From Paracoccus methylarcula (GTDB taxonomy: Bacteria > Pseudomonadota > Alphaproteobacteria > Rhodobacterales > Rhodobacteraceae), in NCBI RefSeq assembly GCF_003007735.2, contig NZ_PXNQ02000014.1, positions 1 through 64,000 on the forward strand: a stretch of 64,000 nucleotides of DNA, given 5' to 3'. Each line of letters starts with the position of its first letter. Position 1 is the stretch's first letter. The notes beneath the pieces were generated by a model. It was not told where the DNA came from. It did no database searches and saw nothing but the letters and a program-made list of their open reading frames with translations. Shown one piece after another: positions 57,484 to 64,000 of the stretch. The position numbers were made by a program, and so were the translations under genes.

Positions 57484-57735
57484 GGGGAGGTCACGGCGAA
57501 TTGCAGTCACGGTGATCGGCGCTCGGGCGGCCCTTGAGGGCGCGGGCGCCGAACGCTTTTCGGAGCCGCGGCTTTCATCCGTTCGGATCAACAGTTTTCG
57601 CCGATGCCCCAAAAAGCCCCTTTTGCGATTCGCGATTTGCGGCTATTCTGATCCGACAAGATGCAGGACCGGGACCAACCCGGCCGCATGACATGTAACA
57701 AGACCCGGGCCAACCGGGTTTCGAGAGGCAGAAAC

Positions 57736-58671
57736 GTGACGGGCAGGTCGAGCAGGACAGCCCACATCGTAGCCGTTCTGATGGGCGGATCCTCGGCCGA
57801 GCGCGAGGTTTCGCTCTCGTCGGGGCGTGAATGCGCGGCGGCGCTGCGCGTCGCGGGCTATGATGTGATCGAGATCGAACTGGATGCAGATCGCGGCGAT
57901 GACATCATCGCGCGGCTGGCCGGCGCGCGCCCGGATGTGGTCTTCAACGCGCTGCATGGCCGGTGGGGAGAGGATGGCTGCGTGCAGGGGATCCTCGAAT
58001 GGATGGGGCTGCCCTATACGCATTCCGGCGTGCTCGCCTCGGCCATGGCGATGGACAAGATCGTCGCCAAGCGGATTTTCCGCGAGGCCGGGTTGCCGGT
58101 CGTGGAAAGCGTCATCGCCGATGCCACCGAGGTGCGCAGCCGCCATGTGCTGAAACCGCCATATGTGGTCAAACCCTATAACGAAGGCTCCTCGGTCGGG
58201 ATCTATATCGTGCATGAGGTGGCGAACGGACCGCCGCAGCTTTCCGATGCCATGCCTGCAAGGGTGATGGTCGAGACCTATGTGCCGGGGCGCGAACTGA
58301 CGGTGGCGGTGCTGGGGGACCGGGCGCTTGCCGTCACCGATATCATCACCGATGGCTGGTATGATTACGATGCGAAATACAAGGAAGGCGGCTCGCGCCA
58401 CGTGATCCCGGCGGAGATCCCCGAAGAGATCGCGGCGGCTTGCCTGGATTACGCCGTCCGGGCGCATCAGGCGCTTGGCTGCCACGGGCTGACCCGCTCG
58501 GATTTTCGGTGGGACGATACGCGCGGGCTGGACGGGCTGGTCCTGCTTGAGGTCAACACCCAGCCAGGCATGACCCCGACATCGCTGGCCCCGGAACAGG
58601 CGGCGCATAACGGCGTCGATTTCCCGGCCCTGATGCGCTGGATGGTGGAGGACGCGCTATGTCGGTCGTGA
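57736..58671 (+). CDS. ddl: D-alanine-D-alanine ligase
   Basis: Joins two D-alanines for the peptidoglycan stem. With the GTG start at 57736 (after GAGAGG) it is 311 aa, the family length; the open frame reaches back to 57661 with no support. The N-terminal motif is [18 protein letters not shown]. Further motifs are [18 protein letters not shown], the ATP-binding [22 protein letters not shown] and the metal-site [14 protein letters not shown]. It overlaps ftsQ by 13 bases. Confidence 0.95.
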   Translation: MTGRSSRTAHIVAVLMGGSSAEREVSLSSGRECAAALRVAGYDVIEIELDADRGDDIIARLAGARPDVVFNALHGRWGEDGCVQGILEWMGLPYTHSGVLASAMAMDKIVAKRIFREAGLPVVESVIADATEVRSRHVLKPPYVVKPYNEGSSVGIYIVHEVANGPPQLSDAMPARVMVETYVPGRELTVAVLGDRALAVTDIITDGWYDYDAKYKEGGSRHVIPAEIPEEIAAACLDYAVRAHQALGCHGLTRSDFRWDDTRGLDGLVLLEVNTQPGMTPTSLAPEQAAHNGVDFPALMRWMVEDALCRS

Positions 58672-59603
58672 TCGATCATCGACCGCAGAGGCAGCCCGCC
58701 CCACAACCGCCCCGCGTCAAGCGGGATCCGGCGCCGTCGCGGCTGAAATACCGGCTGGAACGGATGTGGCTTACGCCGCTTTACCGCCGCGTGCTGCGGG
58801 TCGGGCTGCCGGCTTTCCTGGCCGCGATGACGGCGGGGATATGGCTGGCCGACGAGGACCGGCGGGCGGCGCTGACCGACGGCATCGCCGGGCTGGTCGA
58901 GAAGGTGCAGAGCCGCGAGGCCTTCCAGGTCAAGATGATGACCATCGAGGGCGCGTCTCCGGCGGTGGACAAGGCGTTGCGGGGAATGTTGCCGGTCGAT
59001 CTGCCGGCCTCCAGCTTCGATATCGACCTGGCGGCGCTGCGATTGCAGGTGCTGCGGCTGGACGCAGTCGAATCGATCGACCTGCGGATCAAGCCGGGCG
59101 GGATCCTGTCGGCGGTGGTGACCGAACGCGAGCCGGTTCTGCTGTGGCGGCATGCGCGGGGGATCGACATGCTGGATGCCGGCGGGCACCGGGTCGCCGG
59201 TGTTACCTCGCGGGAAATGCGTCCGAACCTGCCGCTGATCGCGGGCGAGGGCGCCGACATGGCGACCGAAGAGGCGCTGGCGCTGATCGATGCGGCCGGG
59301 CCGATCCTGCCGCGGCTGCGCGGGCTGGTCCGCAAGGGCGAGCGGCGTTGGGACGTGGTGCTGGACAAGGGACAGCAGATCATGCTGCCCGCCGAGGGTG
59401 CAGTGACTGCGCTCGAAGCCGCCATGGCGCTGAACCGGGCGCAGGACATGCTGGGGCGCGATATCTCCGTGGTCGATCTGCGCGACCCGTCGCGGCCGGT
59501 CATCCGCCTGGGGCTGGATGCGCGAAATACCATCCGCCTGGCACGGGACATGCTGCCCCTGGGGCCGGACGGCAAGGTAATCGAGAAGAAGAAAGGGGGC
59601 TGA
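58659..59603 (+). CDS. ftsQ: cell division protein FtsQ
   Basis: A bitopic division protein that recruits FtsB/FtsL partners. It is 314 aa: an N-terminal cytoplasmic part rich in Pro/Arg (residues 1-48), one membrane helix (about 49-66) and a periplasmic POTRA domain beginning [19 protein letters not shown]. The FtsQ domain follows. The tail ends KVIEKKKGG. It overlaps ddl and precedes ftsA by 3 bases, so ddl-ftsQ-ftsA form one unit. Confidence 0.93.
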   Translation: MSVVIDHRPQRQPAPQPPRVKRDPAPSRLKYRLERMWLTPLYRRVLRVGLPAFLAAMTAGIWLADEDRRAALTDGIAGLVEKVQSREAFQVKMMTIEGASPAVDKALRGMLPVDLPASSFDIDLAALRLQVLRLDAVESIDLRIKPGGILSAVVTEREPVLLWRHARGIDMLDAGGHRVAGVTSREMRPNLPLIAGEGADMATEEALALIDAAGPILPRLRGLVRKGERRWDVVLDKGQQIMLPAEGAVTALEAAMALNRAQDMLGRDISVVDLRDPSRPVIRLGLDARNTIRLARDMLPLGPDGKVIEKKKGG

Positions 59604-59606
59604 AGA

Positions 59607-60941
59607 ATGGCGGAACTGTATCAGACGCAGCGGGCAATGCGGAACATGCGCCGGGCGGCCCTGCAGCGCGGGGTGATCGGGATCCTGGATATCGGCACAT
59701 CCAAGATCGCCTGCATGGTGCTGAAATTCGACGGCACCGGCACTTTCCGCGAAACCGATGGCGTCGGGCCGATGGCCGGGCAGGCGAATTTCCGGGTGAT
59801 CGGCGCTGCCTCGACCCGGTCGCGCGGCGTGCGCCGGGGCGAGATCGATACCATGGCCGAGACCGAGCGCGCGATCCGCACCGTGGTTGCCGCCGCGCAG
59901 AAACTGGCCGGGGTAAGGGTCGATCACGTCATCGCCTGCATGTCCGGCGGGCGCCCCGCCTCTTACGGGTTGAATGGCGAGGTCGTGCTGCAATCGGGCA
60001 AGGTGACCGAGCATGACGTGGCCTCGGTGCTGGCCGCCTGCGATGCACCCGATTTCGGGCGCGGGCGCGAGGTGCTGCATGCGCAGCCGGTGAATTTCGC
60101 CGTCGACAACCGCAGCGGGTTGGGCGATCCGCGTGATCACGCGGGCAACCGGCTGGCCTGCGACATGCATGTGCTGACCATCGATGGCGACCTGATCGGT
60201 AACCTGGTGCAATGCATCCGCCGCTGCGATCTGGAACTGGCGGGAATCGCATCGGCGTCTTATGCCTCGGCGCGGGCGAGCCTGGTCGAGGATGAGCAGG
60301 AACTGGGCGGCGCCTGTATCGATTTCGGCGGAGGTGGCACTGGCGTTTCGATTTTCATAAAGAAACACATGATCTTCGCGGATAATGTTAGAATAGGTGG
60401 GAATCTGATCACGCAGGATCTGGCGCAGGGCCTGCGGGTTTCCCTGCCGGTGGCGGAGCGGCTCAAGACCCTGAATGGCGGTGTCGAGGCGACCGGCCGC
60501 GACGATCGCGAGATGATCGAGGTGGGCGGCGATACCGGCGATTGGGAATCCGATCGCCGCACCGTCAGCCGTGCCGATGTGATCGGCGTAATGCGTCCCA
60601 GGGTCGAGGAAATTCTGGAAAATGTCCGGCAAGTGCTTGATGCGGCGGGATTTGATCATATGCCCAGCCAGCAGATCGTGCTGACCGGCGGCGGCAGCCA
60701 GATCCCGGGGCTGGATGGGTTGGCGGCGCGTATCCTGGGGCCGAATATCCGTTGTGGGAGGCCCCTGCGCATCGACGGGCTGGCGCATCAACTGACCGAT
60801 CCCAGCTTTTCCAGCGCTGTCGGGCTCGCGCTTTTCGCAGCGCATCCGCAGGATGAATGGTGGGATTTCGAGATGCCGGCGGAGGCCTATCCGGCGCGGA
60901 GCCTCAAGCGGGCCTATCGCTGGTTCCGCAATAACTGGTAG
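59607..60941 (+). CDS. ftsA: cell division protein FtsA
   Basis: An actin-like ATPase that anchors FtsZ to the membrane. It is 444 aa. The phosphate-1 motif is ILDIGTSKIACMV; the 1C (SHS2) domain includes VDHVIACMSGGRPASYGLNG. The adenosine region includes ACIDFGGGGTGVSIF and VLTGGGSQIPGLDGLAARIL. It ends in an amphipathic segment, SLKRAYRWFRNNW, the likely membrane-targeting helix. It follows ftsQ by 3 bases; ftsZ comes 220 bases later with its own upstream region. Confidence 0.95.
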   Translation: MAELYQTQRAMRNMRRAALQRGVIGILDIGTSKIACMVLKFDGTGTFRETDGVGPMAGQANFRVIGAASTRSRGVRRGEIDTMAETERAIRTVVAAAQKLAGVRVDHVIACMSGGRPASYGLNGEVVLQSGKVTEHDVASVLAACDAPDFGRGREVLHAQPVNFAVDNRSGLGDPRDHAGNRLACDMHVLTIDGDLIGNLVQCIRRCDLELAGIASASYASARASLVEDEQELGGACIDFGGGGTGVSIFIKKHMIFADNVRIGGNLITQDLAQGLRVSLPVAERLKTLNGGVEATGRDDREMIEVGGDTGDWESDRRTVSRADVIGVMRPRVEEILENVRQVLDAAGFDHMPSQQIVLTGGGSQIPGLDGLAARILGPNIRCGRPLRIDGLAHQLTDPSFSSAVGLALFAAHPQDEWWDFEMPAEAYPARSLKRAYRWFRNNW

Positions 60942-61045
60942 CCGCTTGCCCTTGAATGGTGGAGGGTCGGGGGCCAACCACTATATTCGGGCAATTTGGC
61001 AAGATACCGCCGATAGTTATGGAAAAACCGCCATATTTTGCGGTC

Positions 61046-61126
61046 GATTCGTGTTTTTCGGGTGACGGGCAGGGGCATGTTCGTTACGATTGGGTTTAAT
61101 TAAGGGGGATTCGGACGGGTGAATCA
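61046..61126 (+). promoter_or_regulatory. ftsZ upstream region with three GANTC sites
   Basis: The 220-base gap between ftsA and ftsZ (60942-61161) holds three GANTC sites: GATTC at 61046-61050, GATTC at 61109-61113 and GAATC at 61122-61126. GANTC is the target of the alphaproteobacterial cell-cycle methylase CcrM. An AT-rich TTTAATTAA lies at about 61096-61104. Methylation-dependent control of ftsZ, known in Caulobacter, is a plausible inference. Confidence 0.5.
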
Positions 61127-61161
61127 CGCCCGCCACGACCAGCGATAGACAGGCGGAAACC

Positions 61162-62777
61162 ATGAACCTCAATCTGATGATGAACGACGAACAAGAGCTC
61201 AAGCCCCGGATCACCGTGTTCGGTGTTGGCGGGGCGGGCGGCAACGCGGTCAACAACATGATCGAGAAACAGCTCGACGGGGTCGAGTTCGTGGTTGCCA
61301 ATACCGATGCGCAGGCCCTGGCGCAGTCGCGCTCGACCAGCCGCGTGCAGATGGGCCCGAAAGTGACCGAGGGGCTGGGCGCGGGGGCCAAGCCCTCGAT
61401 CGGCGCCAAGGCCGCGGAGGAAACCATCGAGGATATCGTCGATCACCTGATGGGCGCGCATATGTGCTTCATCACCGCCGGGATGGGCGGCGGCACCGGC
61501 ACCGGCGCCGCGCCGATCATCGCCCAGGCTGCGCGCGAAATGGGGATCCTGACGGTCGGCGTCGTGACCAAGCCCTTCCAGTTCGAGGGCACCAAGCGGA
61601 TGCGCCAGGCCGAAGAGGGTGTCGAATCGCTGCAGAAGGTCGTGGATACGCTGATCATCATTCCCAACCAGAACCTGTTCCGGCTGGCGAATGAGAAGAC
61701 CACCTTCACCGAGGCCTTCGCCATGGCCGACGACGTTCTCTATCAGGGCGTCAAGGGCGTGACCGACCTGATGGTGCGTCCGGGCCTGATCAATCTCGAC
61801 TTCGCCGATGTCCGTGCCGTCATGGACGAGATGGGCAAGGCGATGATGGGCACCGGCGAAGCGTCCGGCGACAACCGCGCGCAAGAGGCCGCCGAACGGG
61901 CCATCGCCAACCCGCTCCTGGACGAGATCAGCCTGAACGGCGCCCGGGGTGTGCTGATCAACATCACCGGCGGATACGACATGACCCTGTTCGAGTTGGA
62001 CGAGGCCGCGAATGTCATCCGCGACAAGGTCGATTCGGATGCCAATATCATCGTCGGCTCGACGCTGGATCCCGAGATGGAAGGCACGCTCCGTGTCTCC
62101 GTCGTGGCGACCGGCATCGATGCGGCAGCGGTCCAGGAAGAGACGCCCGCCCCGCGTCGCAGCATGGCCGAACCCCTGACCCAGAACCCGCCGGTTGCAC
62201 GCGGTCAGGAAGAGGCTGCGCCGCAGGAGGACGATATCCCCGTCCCGCCGCGCCGCGCCGCGCCGCCCGCCGTCAATGCTCCCCGCATGGAAGAGCGTGC
62301 ACCCGCCGCAGCGCAGGATGACGATCTTCCGCCCTCGGCATGGCAGGCCCGTGCGCAGTCCCGCGCCGCAGCCGCGGTGCAGATCGACGACGATGCCAGC
62401 GGATTCGTCGCGCCCAAGCCCGCGGGCGGAGATCGCGGGCAACCGCGGCCGGAGGTGCTGGACCGCCTGCGCAAGGCCGTCGAGCATCAGGCGAGCGCCA
62501 GGCTGCGCGCCAGCCGCAGGCCCGGGCCGAAACCGAGGCGAGCCGCAACCAGAGCCGGATGAGCGGATTGGGGCGGATGCTGGAGCGTATGGCCGGGCAT
62601 AACGAGCAGGGCGGGGGACAGGCCAAGCCCGCCGCAGCCTCTATTGCCGAGCGCGTCAATGAACGGGTCGCCATCCGTGCGCGGCAGGAAGAGGTCGATT
62701 TTGACGATCTGGCAAGCCCGGAGCAGGGCGACGACAATGTCGAGATTCCGGCCTTCCTGCGCCGTCAGGCGAACTAG
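61162..62777 (+). CDS. ftsZ: cell division protein FtsZ (frameshifted)
   Basis: The tubulin-like GTPase that forms the division ring. The GTPase core is intact: [14 protein letters not shown], the tubulin signature GGGTGTG at residues 109-115 and the T7 loop [16 protein letters not shown] long Ala/Pro/Arg-rich linker follows. In it the frame is lost at 62493. One G restored to CAGGCGAGCG (GCGGAGCG) continues through [14 protein letters not shown] to [20 protein letters not shown] and the conserved C-terminal peptide [10 protein letters not shown]. Corrected length is about 538 aa. Without correction it would lose the FtsA-binding tail. A strong terminator follows. Confidence 0.95.
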
Positions 62778-62810
62778 GCTCATCACAAAACTGTCGCATT
62801 GATTGATCGA

Positions 62811-62842
62811 AAGGGCCGCAACACGCGGCCTTTTCCTTTTTA
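62811..62842 (+). terminator. intrinsic terminator after ftsZ
   Basis: GGCCGC (62814-62819) pairs with GCGGCC (62825-62830) around AACAC. Upstream AAG bases extend the stem, and TTTTCCTTTTTAT follows. Confidence 0.85.
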
Positions 62843-63005
62843 TATACAGCTTGTTAAGTTTCCTTCTCGTAACGCGGAAGAAGAATCGGCGGTGAATGTT
62901 TCACCCGGTTACAATTCGTTAATTGAACGCCTGCCCGCCGCGCCTTAGCTGGAACGATGACAGAATAACCATGTTCTGGTGAACAGAATCCAAGGCAGGC
63001 AGACC

Positions 63006-63938
63006 ATGCAGGCGACGCTTAAAACGAATGCGATCTTTGAAGGTGTCGGTTTGCACTCCGGTGCGGCCGCCCGTCTGGAGATTCATCCCGCACCGGCCGG
63101 TCACGGTATCCTGTTCCGCCGGACCGACCTGGTTCCGGCTGTCGATATCCCGGCCCGTTGGGACCACGTGACGCCCTCGAAACTGTGCACCTTGCTGGAT
63201 AACGGCCAGGGACAGACGCTGTCCACGGTCGAGCATGTCATGGCCGCGCTTGCGGGCACCGGGGTCCATAACGCGCTGGTCGAGGTGAACGGCCCGGAAG
63301 TGCCGATTCTCGATGGTTCCGCCGCGCCTTTCGTCAAGGGCATCCTGCGTGCAGGTATCCGGATGCAGCCCGAACCGTTGCGTGCCATTCGCGTGCTTCG
63401 CCCCGTGGAACTGCGCGAGGGCGAGGCCTATGCCCGGCTGACCCCCGCCGATCACCTGGAGATCGAGTTCGATATCGACTTCACCGACGAGGCCATCGGC
63501 CACCAGGAAAAGCGGCTGGACATGGCCAATGGCGCCTTCCTGCGGGAACTGGCCGATAGCCGCACCTTCTGCCGTCAGGCCGATGTTGACGCGATGCGCA
63601 AGAACGGCCTGGCGCTTGGCGGAACCTATATGAACGCGGTTGTCGTGGATGGCGCGCAGGTGCTGTCTCCGGGCGGGCTGCGTCATGACGACGAGGCGGT
63701 GCGCCACAAGATGCTGGACGCGATGGGCGATCTGGCGCTGGCCGGGGCTCCGCTTCTGGCACGCTATACCGGGCACCGCGCCGGTCACGCGATGACCAAC
63801 CGGCTGCTGCGGGCCCTGTTCGCCGATCCGACGGCCTGGACCTGGGAAACCTGCTCGCCCGATCTGGCCGACCGTCTGCCGGGGGCGGGGGTCGCCGCCT
63901 ATTCCTTCCTGGTCAGAGACGAGTTGGTCGCGCAGTAA
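63006..63938 (+). CDS. lpxC: UDP-3-O-acyl-N-acetylglucosamine deacetylase
   Basis: The committed, zinc-dependent step of lipid A synthesis. It is 310 aa. It starts MQATLKTNAIFEGVGLHSG, the family beginning. Motifs are the zinc His in STVEHVMAALAG, the VEVNGPEVPILDGSAAPF core, RTFCRQ, and HKMLDAMGDLALAG with the second zinc His and Asp. The final GHRAGHAMTNRLLRALF carries the catalytic His. The start at 63006 is preferred over an in-frame ATG at 62979. It is the usual last gene of the division cluster. A gene may begin beyond the window; 63939-64000 show nothing. Confidence 0.96.
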   Translation: MQATLKTNAIFEGVGLHSGAAARLEIHPAPAGHGILFRRTDLVPAVDIPARWDHVTPSKLCTLLDNGQGQTLSTVEHVMAALAGTGVHNALVEVNGPEVPILDGSAAPFVKGILRAGIRMQPEPLRAIRVLRPVELREGEAYARLTPADHLEIEFDIDFTDEAIGHQEKRLDMANGAFLRELADSRTFCRQADVDAMRKNGLALGGTYMNAVVVDGAQVLSPGGLRHDDEAVRHKMLDAMGDLALAGAPLLARYTGHRAGHAMTNRLLRALFADPTAWTWETCSPDLADRLPGAGVAAYSFLVRDELVAQ

Positions 63939-64000
63939 TGCGCGGCCTTTCCGGTTCGCCCGCAGGCCGGGCATTCCGCCGCGTCATCCGGGCGGGCTTT

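Noticed and set aside
58467-60977. An 836-codon open frame on the minus strand across ddl, ftsQ and ftsA
   Set aside because: It is antisense to three clear genes, has low-complexity Arg/His/Gln/Pro-rich product and no domain; long antisense frames are common in GC-rich DNA with strong third-position bias.
61094-61106. TTTAATTAA upstream of ftsZ as a CtrA site
   Set aside because: The CtrA consensus needs TTAA halves seven bases apart; these are adjacent and overlapping.

Overview
The window is a chromosomal stretch of a GC-rich alphaproteobacterium, most likely Paracoccus or a close relative in the Rhodobacteraceae/Paracoccaceae. Four things point there. The division/cell-wall block (ftsW-murG-murC-DUF2484-murB-ddl-ftsQ-ftsA-ftsZ-lpxC) has the DUF2484 gene usual for that family. 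The lexA promoter carries the alphaproteobacterial SOS box GTTC-N7-GTTC. Ribonucleotide reduction is by the B12-dependent class II enzyme. The gene order trpC-moaC-moeA-lexA is also typical. No rRNA, tRNA, CRISPR array, insertion sequence or prophage was recognised.

Layout. 1-1.8 kb: end of a very acidic repetitive protein, then a bacterioferritin/ferredoxin iron-storage pair. 1.9-8 kb: queA, an MFS transporter, a dihydrolipoyl dehydrogenase, a Bax-inhibitor-1 protein and a frameshifted quinone oxidoreductase. 8-11.3 kb: an XRE regulator, a HisN-type phosphatase, mgtE and fthC. 11.8-24 kb: nrdJ, fabF-mltG, a coiled-coil (phasin-like) protein, a TauE permease, dapE-GNAT, RNase R and DinB. 24-35 kb: ubiH, a HAD nucleotidase, a GntR regulator, a DNA glycosylase-esterase pair, a VOC protein, an HNH nuclease, arfB-NUDIX-PiT, pncA-pncB and trhO. 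A structured non-coding RNA candidate lies at 29.63-29.81 kb. 35-45 kb: lexA, the moeA-moaC-trpC operon, the biotin ECF transporter bioMNY with an acyl-adenylating enzyme and an odd thiolase, a nitroreductase and icd. 45-49.5 kb: a secreted DUF6454 protein, a tandem HD-domain protein, an alpha/beta hydrolase, an IscR-type regulator and a DUF1989 protein. 49.6-64 kb: the division/peptidoglycan cluster, interrupted by an opposite-strand YHS protein and by a Hint-domain gene in lower-GC DNA.

The most important technical observation is that eight genes (quinone oxidoreductase, nrdJ, fabF, rnr, the HAD nucleotidase, moaC, murB, ftsZ) each carry one -1 frameshift. Every one is repaired by restoring a single G or C to a short G/C run. 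Several of these genes are essential or near-essential, so residual assembly indels are far likelier than gene decay. Their coordinates are given here as whole genes across the shift.

The best biological leads are: the bioMNY-linked acyl-CoA ligase plus a thiolase lacking its C-terminal catalytic cysteine; the terminator-ended structured RNA with a B12-box-like 3' end; the gene for a protein with no lysine or arginine in 210 visible residues; the fused double HD-domain protein; a 57-residue membrane protein next to the HNH nuclease; and an intergenic element present three times just downstream of genes.
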